Positions 35,910 to 47,260 of a DNA stretch of 64,000 nt are shown here, piece after piece (positions within the stretch are counted from its first letter, which is position 1; each line of letters opens with the position of its first letter). This DNA comes from Cocos nucifera (lineage: Eukaryota; Streptophyta; Magnoliopsida; Arecales; Arecaceae). A program made the position numbers and the translations under genes. Where the stretch lies: assembly GCA_006176705.1 (NCBI GenBank), contig QRFJ01000061.1:302243-366242 (forward strand), given 5' to 3'. The notes beneath the pieces were generated by a model. That model searched no databases. It saw nothing but the letters and a program-made list of their open reading frames with translations, and had not been told where the DNA came from.

Positions 35910-36667
35910 GCATGAAACTGAAATAGATTTTAAAGATTTGAGCTTTTGATTTCTAGGAGTTTTGATATATTATCATTGAACTTGAACATTACTCTCATAT
36001 GTTTATCATGTAACATGGTGAGGAAATTGCTTCTTAATGTCATCATGTGCCTATCTCGTGGTAAAGTAATCAATGTTCTTGACTATCAAGTTTCTAACGT
36101 TGTGATGTCTTTTTACTAAATTTGCTACTCAAGATGCCTATAGCATTGTCTCTAGTCATCTTTAACACTATTGGCAGTGCATCATGCAATAAGCGCTCTA
36201 AGCTTTGTAATGTTTAATTAATCAGTCATGATAAGGAATTCTCCAACTTACTTGTGGATATCAACGTTCTATCATGCACATGATTTCATATTGTTTATGA
36301 ATAAATTGGTTATCTAATGGATGTTTTTTCCTTAAAAATACACTATAGATAATACAGACATTTCTAACATATATATTGTTATTGATTATTGATTGATTAA
36401 ATCTTTGGCTGAAGATATAGTTTCTAGAGGTATATTACGCACTAAATTTTAGAACTTTAAAGTTCAAGAATGGATAAAAAGACCATCCAAATTTGGAGAT
36501 TTACATAATTATTCATAATTGGTGCCACTAAAAACACTTTAAAATAAAATAACAACATATTTTGATGATTTTCTATCAACACATAAAATAGTTTTAAAAT
36601 ATTTAATAAGAAAAAAAGATAGAAAATGCATGATATAATAATTAGATCGGTTTGCCCAAATACATGA
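35910..36667 (+). repeat. 3' flank of gene A, duplicated
   Basis: Aligns with 57236-58015 downstream of the orphan LecRK exon end (shared tatgtttatcatgtaacatg, gaggaaattgcttcttaatg, tttgatgattttctatcaa). Interrupted at 36667 by the 8-kb Gypsy derivative; the flank continues at 44668. Confidence 0.9.
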
Positions 36668-37736
36668 TGTTGGGGATAAATTCCGCTCCTGTCGAAGTTC
36701 AGTTCGATGCTCAGTCTAATACAACTGATAGCCATGGAAGAGCTTCAGCAGACGAGTCTTAGCCAAACTCCTTCAGCCGACCAAACTCCTCAGCGGCCGA
36801 GCTCCTATCGAACTCCTTCAGCCAGTCGAGCTCCTGCCGAACTTCTTCAGCCTACCAAACTCCTCAGCGGCCAAACTCCAGTCGGACTCTCACGAGAGCC
36901 AAACTCTCCTGTACTCCTTTAGTCGGAATCCCAGGAGAGCCGAACTTCCTCTACGCCCCTCCAATCGGATGCCTATAAGAGCCAAACTTCCTCCGCGCTC
37001 CTCCAATCGGACGCCTATAGAAGTCAGACTTTTGCCGAACTTCTCCTTCGGTCGAACTCCTTTCGGATCGCTTCTGCAGATAGACTTCTCTAAGGATCGA
37101 ACTCCTTCTGAGCATCCCTTCGATCGAACTCCTTCCGAATGATCCCCTCCAGACGTATCCCCCTTAGGAGTATGAGCTCCTCTGAAATAGATATACACCA
37201 AGATTCTTCACTTACGACTATTGAACCTCAGCGGTATGGCCGCCACTACCGGTCTGACGCCATCTTTTTCTTCGTAACAAGCTCTATGCAGCCCACAATC
37301 GGACGACATGGCCACCACTACTGACAATACCACTCTCTCCATAACCAGCGCCATGCGGCCCATGACCCATAGTATGGCTGTCACTATCCATCTGATGATG
37401 TCTTTCTCTCCGTACCGAACTTTATGCGGCCTCGAGCGGCCCGCGATCGGACGGTATGGCCATCACCATCAATCCGCTACAAGCTCCATCTATAAAAAGA
37501 GATCCTTCAGATATGCTTTTTAGAAGCTCTCCTCTCTCCTCTAAAACTCTAAGCTCGCTTTTCACTGCTGAGCACTCCATTTTTGTTGGCCAGAAGAGCT
37601 GACTTGACCATCGGAGGATCCTGTCGGTGCCACCACCACTGATTTCAGACGAAATTTTATTTTGCAGATCACCGACGGCGACCTCATCCTCTTCTGCTCC
37701 AGCTCGATCCGACGTCAATCAGATTCTGCACCAACA
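36668..37736 (+). repeat. 5' LTR of the Tat-type element (1069 bp)
   Basis: TGTTGGGGATAAA...GCACCAACA. Much of it is a weak internal repeat of phrases such as gaactccttcagccg and tcggacgcctacgggagcc. Matches 41977-44662 apart from the insertion in that copy. Confidence 0.88.
37491..37497 (+). promoter_or_regulatory. TATA box of the 5' LTR
   Basis: tataaaa in a GC-richer context about 245 bp before the LTR end; the same motif sits at the matching place in the 3' LTR near 44418 (cctataaaaaggg). Confidence 0.65.
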
Positions 37737-37756
37737 AATTTGGTGCTAGAGGAAGG
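37737..37756 (+). other. Primer-binding-like site
   Basis: Immediately after the LTR: aatTTGGTGCTAGAGGAAGG. It resembles the TGGCGCTAGA-type sites of several plant Gypsy elements. The exact tRNA is not determined here. Confidence 0.55.
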
Positions 37757-38149
37757 ATCCTCCACCTCTGAGGTTTTCTTATTCTTAAAGAAGTGCATAG
37801 CAATGATTTCTCTCTTTTCTCTCCGGAGATCTCTCTTCTTTCTCTCCAGAGTTCTTTCTCGAGAAAGAATACCTTCCAGAAGAGCTTCGACTCGACGATC
37901 GACGGTCTCCGCACTAGATTCATCTGCTCCCGCTTCAGCTTCGACAACTCGGATTCCACCTGTACCCATGATAGATGTGGAGCAGTTCAACCTACTGATC
38001 CAGTAGGTTCGTGGCCTCGTTGAGATGATGCAGGCTGTGCGATGACCTTCGACGGTGATTCCACCAGAAAACCCACCATCGAGATGTCGAAAATCGATTT
38101 CAAGGTAGAGTACTCGAACTAGCATACCCATCGCCTTTGAGAAGAAGAA

Positions 38150-39440
38150 ACGGAGAGCAGAGGATCCGTGTTCGGATCATAGTTCTCCTCTAGAGGAGAC
38201 CTTCTCCATTCGTAGTGGGAAGCCCTCGAAGATCTGCAACCAAGACGATGCTCTTGATCATAGACTGTGGGAGATGGATCGACGGATTGAGGAGCTCGGC
38301 CACGTTGCCCCGACTCACCTTGACAACGTTCGCAACGATCCTCCTTTCTCCCTTCGAATTATGCAAGAGTCAATCCCACCGAACTTCGAGCTTCCTCAAT
38401 TCAAAAGCTACGATGGAACTTCTGATCCAGTTGATCATCTAGAGACCTTCCAGACCATGATGCTACTCCACGATGCTTCAGATGCCATATTATGCCGAGC
38501 CTTCCCATCTACCTTAAAGGGAGTAGCGAAAAACTGGTATTCGACATTAAAATTAGGTACGATCTTCTTTTTTGACCAGATGAGTCATCAGTTCGTGGCT
38601 CACTTCATCAGCAGCCGACGTCCGTGCCGAAGTTTGGATTCCCTGATGAATGTCAAGCAGAAGTAGAAAAAATTCATCCGGGCTTATGTCATCTGATTTA
38701 ATGCCGTGATATTAGAGGTCCGGGACCTGGACCAATCTGTGGCGATGGCCGCGCTCAAGGACGGCCTTCAGAAGAATGACTTACTATCTTTCTAGAGAAG
38801 AAGTATCTCAGAAACTTCATCGATCTGCTGGCTCGGACCGTGGGATATGTCCGAGCTGAAGAAGCCTTCAAGTTGAAGGACAAAGAAGCTTAGGAGAGTG
38901 ACAGACAGACGAGTATAATAGACCCATCATCGATGGAGAGCCGAGCAAAGTTCGGCCGTGCTCACGGACTCCCCTCGGATGCAGGCAAGCCCGAACTCCT
39001 CGAGCTCACCATCAAGGAAGCCTCGATAGAAGGGCACGAAGAAGTCCTTCTCCTAGAAGGTTCCACAACTATGCGCTTCTAAGGCTCAAGTTTTGACGAA
39101 AATTAGGAATCAGCTGCCAAGATCAGAAGAATTACGATCTCCTTCAAACAAGTGCGATTGGAGCAAGTACTGCCTCTACCATCACAACCACGACCACGAT
39201 ACTGAAGAATGTGTTCAACTTCGAGACGAAATTGAGGAACTCGTCAGAAGAGGCCAGTTGGATCGATTCCTCGGACGCCAGCTTGAAGTAGGAGAAGATC
39301 GATCGAGGGCACTGCCATAGCCAGAACCACCAATGACGGAGGAACAACATAAAGGTCGATCGCCTCCCGTGTCATCGATGCCACGTCTGGGAGGAGCTTG
39401 GTACTTCGGCGATTCATCATCTTCCAATATCAAAGCCAAG
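38150..39440 (+). pseudogene. Tat-type Gypsy gag (decayed)
   Basis: One frame from about 38274, with stops at 38664, 38694 and later. The N-terminal half is the retrotransposon gag domain: FELPQFKSYDGTSDPVDHLE, MMLLHDASDAILCRAFPSTL, AKNWYSTL and SHQFVAHFISSRR. The same frame reopens at 39093 with YCLYHHNHDHDTEECVQLRD, a Cys/His zinc-binding remnant, then IEELVRRGQLDRFLG. This block order is characteristic of Tat/Ogre/Retand gag proteins. The product would assemble particles. Confidence 0.82.
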
Positions 39441-39454
39441 AGGAGCTCGCCCTA

Positions 39455-39545
39455 AATTAAGAAGGCCAGCATGAGATGGAGGAGGTCACCCGGTCCAGAG
39501 CTTATTGCCTGAAGAAACTCGAAGGAACAACGCTCCCATGACCCT
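39455..39545 (+). pseudogene. Last codons of pol, left by an internal deletion
   Basis: Reads RAYCLKKLEGTTLP, then stop-P-stop-N, which matches the usual end of Tat/Gypsy pol (..YxLxxLdGxxLPrpWNaxxLrxYY) with tryptophans turned into stops. It follows gag almost directly, so about 4 kb of pol was lost between about 39440 and 39455. Confidence 0.55.
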
Positions 39546-39724
39546 GAAACATAAAAAAGTCAGGGATGCACTGTCAGTAACTTTCTTTCAATAAAATTCT
39601 TCTATTTTAATAATATTATTTCTTGGTACAAAAACTACATGATGACAGGAAGAAGTAGTCAATAGTGGCCGTGTTAGGAACAAAAGGAGAACCTCATCCT
39701 AATATGAACCGATCAAAATCCTTC

Positions 39725-40588
39725 AACCTCGGCTAGAGATAAGATCTCTTCCGAGCGACTGTGCCAACCTCGGCTAGAGATAAGATCTCTCCTGAGCGCT
39801 CGAGCTTCAACCTCGGCTAGAGATAAGATCTCTTTCGAGCGACCGTGCCAACCTCAGCTAGAGATAAGATCTCTTCTGAGCGACCGCGTCAACCTCGACT
39901 AGAGATAAGATCTCTTCCGAGCGACCGAGACAACCTCGACTAGAGATAAGATCTCTTTCGAGCGATCATGCCAACCTTGGCTAGAGATAAGATCTCTCCC
40001 AAGCAAACCGTGTTAACCTTGGCCAGAGATAAGATCTCTCCCGAGCGCCCGTGTCAACCTCGGCTAGAGATAAGATCTCTTTCGAGCGATCGAGACAACC
40101 TCAGCTAGAGATAAGATGTCTTTCGAGCGATCATGTCAACCTCAGCTAGAGATAAGATCTCTTCCGAACGCCCGCACCATGTCAACCTCGGCTAGAGATA
40201 AGATCTCTTTCGAGTGATCGAGACAACCTCAGCCAGAGATAAGATCTCTTTGAGCGACCGTGTCAACCTCGGCTAGAGATAAGATCTCTCCTGAGTGATC
40301 ATACCAATCTTGGCTAGAGATAAGATCTCTTTCGAGCGATCGCGTCAACCTCTGCTAAAGATAAGATCTTTTCCAAGCGACCGTGCCAACCTCGGCTAGA
40401 GATAAGATCTCTCCCGAGCGACCGTGCCAACCTCGACTAGAGATAAGATCTCTTTCTCGAGCGACCGCATCAACCTCGACTAGAGATAAGATCTCTCTCG
40501 AGTGATCGAGATAATCTCGGCTAGAGATAAGATCTCTTTCGAGCGCCCGTGTCAATCTCGGCTAGAGATAAGATCTCTCTCGAGCTTT
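39725..40588 (+). repeat. Tandem array 1: 21 copies of a ~41-bp unit
   Basis: Unit: caacctcggctagagataag, then atctctcccgagcgaccgtgc. I count 21 units, mostly differing by transitions. Each has the small inverted repeat AGAGAT-AAG-ATCTCT. The length variation between units is 2-6 bp. Tandem repeats between pol and the 3' LTR are a known trait of Tat elements. Confidence 0.95.
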
Positions 40589-40935
40589 GAAGGCCTCGTT
40601 CATTTAGAACGAAATGAGGGGAGAGGCCCTGACAATGGCCCTTATGTACTCCCACAGCCTATTAGAAATAGGAGGAGAACCTCATTCTAATGCGAGCAAA
40701 GTCGAAGGCCTCGTTCATTTAGAATGGGATGGAGGAAAGAGGCCCAGACAATGGCCTTTATGTGCCCCCACAGCCCATTAGGAACATGAGGAGAATCTCG
40801 TCCTAATGCGAGCAAAGTTGAAGGCCTCGTTCATTTAGAACGGGATGGGGGAGAGGCCCTAACAACAGCCCTTATGTGCCCCTACAGTCCATTAAAAATA
40901 GGAGGAGAACCTCATCCTAACGTGAGTAAAGTCGA
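40589..40935 (+). repeat. Three copies of a ~115-bp unit between the arrays
   Basis: Units start gaaggcctcgttcatttaga at 40589, 40704 and 40820 and end ..aacctcatcctaatgcgagc. A partial copy of the unit's end lies before array 1 (39676-39705). Confidence 0.92.
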
Positions 40936-40961
40936 AGACCAGGCCTCAAAGTCTACACCAA

Positions 40962-41880
40962 CCTCAACTAGAGATAAGATCTCTTCCGAGCGACCGCGTC
41001 AACCTCGGCTAGAGATAAGATCTCTTTTGAGCGCCCGCGATAATCTCGACTAGAGATAAGATCTCTTTCAAGCGACCGAGACAATCTCGACTAGAGATAA
41101 GATCTCTTTCGAGCGACCGAGACAATCTCGACTAGAGATAAGAGATCTCTTCCGAGCGCCCGTGATAATCTTGGCTAGAGATAAGATCTCTCCCGAAGCG
41201 ACCGCGTCAACCTCGGCTAGAGATAAGATCTCTTCCGAGCAACCGTGTCAATCTCGACTAGAGATAAGATCTCTTCCGAGCGCCGCGCGATAACCTTGGC
41301 TAGAGATAAGATCTCTCCCGAGCGACCGGAACAACCTCGACTTAGGAACAGGATAAGATCTCTCCTAACGAGCGATCGCGTCAACCTCGGCTAGAGATAA
41401 GATCTCTCCCGATCGTGCCAACCTCGGCTAGAGATAAAATCTCTCTCAAGCGATCGAGACAATCTCGACTAGAGATAAGATCTCTCTCGAGCGCCCGAGA
41501 CAACCTCAGCTAGAGATAAGATCTCTTCTGAGTGCCCGAGACAATCTCGGCTAGAGATAAGATCTCTCCCGAGCAACCGCATCAATCTCGGCTAGAGATA
41601 AGACTCTCCCAAGAGTCCGTGTCAACCTCGACTAGAGATAAAGTCTCTTTCGAACGATTGTGACAACCTCGACTGTAGGAGATAAGATCTCCCCTGAGCG
41701 CCCGCATCAACCTCGACTGTAGGAGATGAGATCTCTCCCGAGCGCCCGCATCAACCTCAGCTGTAAGAGATGAGATCTTTCCGAGCGCCCGCATCAACCT
41801 CAGCTGCAAAAATTGAGATCTTCCCCAAGCTTCAACTTCAGCATCAACTTTGGCTGGAGATGAGATATCCCCCAAGCTTC
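40962..41880 (+). repeat. Tandem array 2: 22 copies of the ~41-bp unit
   Basis: Same unit as array 1. The last five copies drift (gactgtaggagat, then gctgcaaaaattgagat) before the array fades into unique sequence. Several units have small internal insertions, for example taagagatctct near 41132. Confidence 0.93.
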
Positions 41881-41976
41881 AACCTAAATCGACACAGAGC
41901 CCAGAAGAGGACTTCGACAGTCGCCTTTTCTGCACTCCCTTTCTTTGAGTTTCGAACTTGGGAGTGGGGGGACTAT

Positions 41977-44662
41977 TGTTGGGGATAAACTCCACTCCTA
42001 CCGAAATCCAGCTCGATGCTTTGCCTAATGCAACCGATAGCCACAAAAGAGCTTCAGCAGATGAGTCTTAGCCGAACTCCTTCAGCCGATCGAACTCCTC
42101 AGCGGTCGAGCTCCTGTCAAACTCCTTCAACCGATCGAGCTCTTGCCGAACTCCTTTAGCCGGCCTGATCTTTGCCGAACTTCTTCAGTCTGTCGAACTT
42201 CTTAGCGGTCGAACTCCAATCGGACTCCCACGAGAGTCGAACTCCTTCATACTCCTTTAGTCGGACTCTCAGGAGAGCCAAACTCCCTCCGTGCCCCTCC
42301 AATCGGACGCCTACGGGAGCCGAACTCCCTCCTCACTCCTCTAGTCGGACGCCTACGGGAACCGACAAAAACTTGATAGGAGCGATGTTGTCGTTAAGAC
42401 ACCGTGTTTATCAGTTTAATCTGACTTCTTAAAATCATTGAAAATGCATAGATAGTAGTGAGTCGGGTCAAATCCACAGGAAAGATAGTATTTTAGATTT
42501 AAAATCTTTAATTTTTTTTAAAAAAAAGAAAATGATTTGAGTTTTGAAATCAAAAGTGAAGTCGGAAGATTAAAAATAAAAATTAAAAGATGTAGAAATT
42601 TAAACTTGGTACTAAGATCTACTAGTTAGATCTTAGCATCTACTTACAATCCAAAAAAAAAAAATAATTAAAATATAAAAATTAAATTACAACAAAAATT
42701 AAGAGCATAAAATTAAAGAGCATAAAAGTAAATATTATATTAATTAAAAAATTCATAATTTAAATATATAAAATAAAAAAAATAAAATAGACTGATCTCT
42801 AATCTTGGATCGGCATTGGTGGAAAGATGGTGTAGAAGCCCCGCTCTTCTTCTCGACACCAATTGCTTTGAAGCAGCCATTAACCCATAGCCTGGCTTCA
42901 CCCTGTACCAAAGCTTCTCCTTAATCGAAGATGTTGATTTCTGGAGGTCTGGGGTCCTTTTTATAAAGCTAGGAGGGCTGGAGAGTTTGCTTCTGGGCAA
43001 TATGGGACTAAGGGACTCTTTGATCGTCAAAATATAAGAAATCCAAATAAAAATTAGACTAAAAGAAGTTCTAGATGAATTCTACTACTCTGGATGAAAT
43101 CTAGCCATAAATAGAAATCCAACGATCCAAAAATCATCAAAATCGGATGAGTATCGGCTCAGATCAAGTCGGATTAAATTTTGGCCGTCCGATCGCACAT
43201 TGATGGAGGAAATCTGACCGCAAATCATGCATCGAAAGTCCTGATCATCACCGGGAGTATTCTGGACCATTGGATCTTCATCACTTAGTTTTCTAGCCAT
43301 CGGATCACGCCAGATCGCTGATAGAATTTGAATCAAACCCGAAAATAACCACCACCGTGACCGCAATCAACCGCAGCCGTCCAATCGTATAATTACTGTT
43401 CCCATGGACCGCGTGGATCGACCGCACCGCACACCGCAGCCAATCAGCGCCTCTATTGCTGAGTGAAAAGATCAGATTGCCCTGTGAGTCTCGATAAATT
43501 TCTGTGGACTCTTTAAGGATCTAGGTTCGCCACGTGTCGCGCTGTGATTCATCGGTTTCTACTGAGCTGACGGTCCACGCCTGGATCGTGGACCGACTAA
43601 TGGCATTATCGGCTGAGTCGGTTTTGATGGCTTGGCTTGGCTTGCGGAGCCGGCTGAGCTATTTTCTTTTTTATTTAAATTTTATTTATTTTATTTCTTT
43701 AAAAATTCATATCTTTTTCGTTTTAGCTCCGTTTAATTTGAAATTTATTTTGTTGTGATCAAAAAAATGAGCTCTTTCCATTGATGATAAAATTTTATTT
43801 TTTATTTTTTTTAATTAATTTTTTAATTAATAAAAATATGAATTTCTCAAAAATTATATATAAATTGATTAATAATTCTTAAAATTAATATAAATTAATT
43901 AATAAATTAATATTTTTATTGGCAAATTTATGATGCTTATCAGTGCTCCTCCAGTCGGACGCCTACAGAAGCCAGACTTTTATCGAACTTCTCCTTCGGT
44001 CGAACTTTTTCAGGAGCCGAACTCCTTCTGGATCGCTCCTACAGACGGACTTCTCTAAGGGCTGAACTCCTTTCGGACATCCCCTTCGGCCAAACTTCTT
44101 CTGGATGATTCCCTCCAGACGTATCCCCCTTAGAAGTCGGAGCTCCCCTGAAATATATATACGCTGAGGTTTTTCACCTACAGCTGTTAAACCTCGGTGG
44201 TATGACCGCCACTGTCAGTCTAACACCATCTTTCCCTCCGTAACAAGCTTCATGTGGCCCATGATCGGACGATATGGCCACCACTACTGGCGACACCACT
44301 CTCTCCATAACCAGCACCATGCGATCCACATCCGCCAGTATAGTTGTCACTATCTCCTCGAACGGCCTGTGATCGGACAGTATGGCCATCACGATCAATC
44401 CGCTACAAGCTCCGCCTATAAAAAGGGATCCTCCAGATATGCTTTCTAGAAGCTCTCCTCTCATCTTTAAAACTTTAAGCTCGCTTCTCACTACTGAGCA
44501 CTCCATTTCTATTGGCCAGAAGAACTGACTTGACCATCGGAGGGTCTTGTCGGAGCCACCACCATTGACTCCGGATGGAACTTTGCTTTGCAGGTCACCG
44601 ACGGCGACCTCGTCCTCATCCGCTTCAGTTCGATTCGGCGTCAACCAGATTCTGCACCAACA
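41977..44662 (+). repeat. 3' LTR of the Tat-type element, split by an insertion
   Basis: Starts TGTTGGGGATAAA after a purine tract (gggagtggggggactat) and ends GCACCAACA before the catga duplication. LTR sequence is interrupted from about 42366 to 43941. Without it the LTR is about 1.1 kb, like the 5' copy. Confidence 0.88.
42366..43941. mobile_element. Unclassified 1.6-kb insertion in the 3' LTR
   Basis: LTR homology stops near 42366 and resumes at 43942 (gtgctcctccagtcggacg). The insert runs from about TGATAGGAGCGATG (42374) to GATGCTTATCA, so both ends read TGATA inward, as in an LTR. It contains gtgagtcgggtcaaatccac, a phrase I associate with non-coding plant retroelements. About 9 bp of the host LTR are missing at the junction and I see no target duplication. 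No coding frame is convincing; a 74-codon frame at 43534 lacks any domain. Most likely a solo LTR or a truncated element. Confidence 0.5.
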
Positions 44663-44667
44663 CATGA

Positions 44668-44835
44668 TATATAGCATGTTTGTGTTAAAAATCTATACCA
44701 TGATCAAAATCATTTAATGTTCTGTGTTGCATAAAGATTACATAATCCAAAAATCAAAGTGATCTGTCCAAATTCGAGATCCATATCATTATCATAATTT
44801 TATGCAATTGAAGATATCTACAAACCTGATTTAAA
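44668..44835 (+). repeat. Continuation of the gene A 3' flank
   Basis: Matches 58005-58135 (ctataccatgatcaaaat, gcat..taatccaaaaat.aaagtga, tgtccaaattcgag, tatcattatcataattttatg). Confidence 0.85.
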
Positions 44836-45340
44836 GATGATAGCCATGAGTATGAACCAAATTTAAAGATCTACGAAGCATTTGATAACTTCTGGGGTCG
44901 AATGAAATCAAATGCCAGACCTGATTTTAGAGGTTTGCTGTGAAATGTGCTTTGTATAGCTTTTGAATGTGCATCAAGCTCAGCTGTGATGCCAGAAATG
45001 CATACATTCGTCACAAGACTAGGTCCTTCCTAGATGCAAACACGTCTAGCCCACACAATAGACTCACAAGACTAGTAGGTCCTTCCTAGTTGTAAGATGC
45101 AAACACGTCTAGCCCACACAATAGACTCACAAGACTAGTAGGTCCTTCCTAGTTGTCAGATGCAAACACGTCTAGCCCACACAAAAGACCTATTAGACTA
45201 GTCGTGCAACGAAAACAAAGCACACCGATCCTCTTCAAATTTTTTATGTGCGATTTTTGCACCGTTACCATCATCCATGGCTCTCTTGCATCGCCGTGAT
45301 GCACCATGTACCCTACAAATAAGTAACTAGATACAATAGC
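44836..45340 (+). promoter_or_regulatory. LecRK promoter copy with an internal tandem repeat
   Basis: Carries the recurrent promoter block (aaatcaaatgccagacctga, ttttagaggtttgctgtgaa, cgaaaacaaagcacacc). Within it, 45011-45187 is a tandem repeat: starts tcacaagactag at 45011, 45064 and 45127, the last two units 63 bp apart and nearly identical. No LecRK gene follows. Confidence 0.78.
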
Positions 45341-45344
45341 AAAG

Positions 45345-45925
45345 AATTTTATGGTATAATAAGTTGTATGATCAACTAATTAGGAGTGTACATCCGATTT
45401 TTTGATTCAAATGAAACCAAAATTTTAAAAAATTAAATTTTTAAACTTATATTTTATAAAATCAAAAATCAATCGAAGTAGTCTAAAATCGAATAAACCA
45501 AATCAAAATAATTTTGATTCAGTTTGGTTCGGTAATTCGATTTTAGACATCTCTATGTTAAGTTTTTAGTTTTGGTTTAAACTTATTAATTTTTTAATAA
45601 TTTTATTATTAAACTACATAATTATACTTAAGCTTAATATTATTATTTAAATTTAAATTAATAATAAATCATTAAAAAAATTCAATTCAATAAAATTATC
45701 TTCAATTTTTTTTAATCTACCAATAAAATATTTATCATTAGTCATCTATTTCAATTTTGATTAATCAAAATTATCAAATTAAAAATCAAAAATCAAATTG
45801 ATTAAAAAATTTTGGTTCAATTTTAAACTAAAACTATTTTTTTTAAAAAAATTGAATCAAATATTAAAATAATTAATAATTTGATTTGATTTGATTTTTG
45901 ATTAATCAAATCATTTGCACCTCTA
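45345..45925. other. AT-rich insertion in a LecRK leader
   Basis: About 580 bp with repeated words such as ttttggtt, aatcaaattgat and ttcaatttt, separating a promoter copy from its leader (which resumes about 45926, attattctcttcaaatgagt). Its ends and class are unclear. Confidence 0.4.
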
Positions 45926-46300
45926 AAATTAATCATTATTCTCTTCAAATGAGTAATTTCCAAGCAATAATTTCTAAAAAATGTTACAGCTATCTTATCT
46001 TTCTGCCACTCAAAAAAAAATGGCAAGGCTCATTCCTTCTTCGTTGATCTGGCCAGCAACGACCGCCGCACTAGCTGTTCGCACTAGGAGTTATGTACAT
46101 ACATCTTTTCTTGGAATAAATTCTAGGTGCCGGAATTTTTTTGGAGTCTGTATCATAATAAATAAAAATTAATTGAGCACAAACAAAATTGATCTAGCCT
46201 TCAATCCGTTCAACTTGACTTGGAAGCAAGGTGAGGAAAATTATTACATGGTCAAAACAATCTTAGTCCATATCTAACATGAAAACTGTACATAAAATCT
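45926..46300 (+). repeat. LecRK leader relic joined to a spacer block
   Basis: Leader-like sequence (aataatttctaaaaaatgtt, then tctttctgccactcaaaa) is followed by a block (gatctggccagcaacgaccg, ttttcttggaataaattcta, aacttgacttggaagcaagg) that recurs at 50581-51290 and 52872-53205. No reading frame is kept. Confidence 0.75.
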
Positions 46301-46362
46301 TAATAGAAAGAATAAACTTACTCTAGCATAAATATTATAGGCATATCTTCTCTGCTGCGCAC

Positions 46363-46395
46363 ACGTGATGCACCATATGGTGCAGTGCATCACGT
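46363..46395. repeat. Perfect 10-bp inverted repeat (ACGTGATGCA)
   Basis: ACGTGATGCA at 46363-46372 pairs exactly with TGCATCACGT at 46386-46395, with a 13-base loop that contains the palindrome CCATATGG. The next 140 bases reuse the words gatgcac, catgcga and gatgcatgg in both directions. Confidence 0.85.
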
Positions 46396-46654
46396 ACATC
46401 ATCCATCATGCGATGGATGGCTACATACAGTCGTGCATGGTATACGTCGCATGGCCCGTATCTATGTATGGTCATTCATCGTACGATAAATGATGCATAT
46501 GATGCACCATACCATACGATGCATGGTAGAGGATCCGTGCTGATAAAAAATATTATAACAGCTGCATCCATCTCAAAACACCTACTTAACCATCATTGGG
46601 TTCATCTATAGAATATGTAAACGAATCTACCCAAAATTTCTCCCTAATACGTGT

Positions 46655-47260
46655 TGATAACCACTAGTCATAGCAGATGACCGCACCCAAACTTATTCGA
46701 TCATATGTATAGCTCAAACTGGTACGACAAGTGCTCCCTACCATGCCAACCAAATGAGGTTTAAGTTTTGTCGGTAGAAGATCTTCAGGCAAGTACTCCA
46801 AATTAACCCTTATGCCTGGTTTGGATGCAAAATGAGGAATCCTTGGAGGATAGGTTGCTGCCATGCTTAATAAGAATAATGGTTCTAGGGTAAAGTGGGA
46901 AATCACAAGATAAGGCTTCTCCGTTGTTCGGATAACTTTGCCCTCTTTCAAAGTTGAGACCCGTTTACTGCCCAGTTTTTGTACCACAGGGCCATAGAAA
47001 TCATAATGAGCATCCAGAAAAGACACGTGAACAAAGATCATAATGACAATTTCTAGATCAATTGACTAATTTCATTTTGCTAATAAAAGGATCATTTTAG
47101 TAATTTTTATAAAATTCATAGGATCTGAAATGTGGATAGTACGGTCCCTGTTAGAAGGAACCTCCTACCCATTGTTATCCCAAGTTTGATCAAGCCGTCA
47201 GGAATTGGCATTTCCCCATTTTCCATTTATTCCAAGGGTATGACATGATACCTCTTATCC
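46655..47260. repeat. Segmental duplication block 2, copy 2
   Basis: Partner of 28975-29575, with indels up to about 30 bp. No gene in it. Confidence 0.85.

Larger units (their letters stand above)
36668..44662 (+). mobile_element. Deleted Gypsy element of Tat type (gag only) with satellite-like arrays
   Basis: 7995 bp flanked by a perfect 5-bp duplication catga (36663-36667 and 44663-44667), with LTR ends TGTTGGGG...CACCAACA. The undisturbed target can be read in the duplicated flank near 58005. Inside are a primer-binding-like site, a gag of the kind found in Tat/Retand Gypsy elements, then a jump straight to the last codons of pol (39455-39545), a long run of tandem repeats and a purine tract before the 3' LTR. 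Protease, RT, RNase H and integrase are absent, so it could only move with help from a complete relative. The LTRs differ at many sites near their starts, so it is old. Confidence 0.88.

Noticed and set aside
36707..38131. Several overlapping frames of 60-140 codons in the 5' LTR and leader of the Tat-type element
   Set aside because: GC-richer LTR repeats keep several frames open on both strands; no domain and no counterpart kept in the 3' LTR beyond DNA identity.
40355..41875. Repetitive frames across the 41-bp arrays as a repeat protein
   Set aside because: Unit length (about 41) is not a multiple of three and varies, so no frame is kept across the array.
39725..41880. CRISPR-like array
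   Set aside because: Direct tandem repeats without unique spacers in a plant retrotransposon; no cas genes.
43534..43758. 74-codon frame with a hydrophobic end
   Set aside because: AT-rich tail of the unclassified insertion; no start context, domain or homologue seen in the window.
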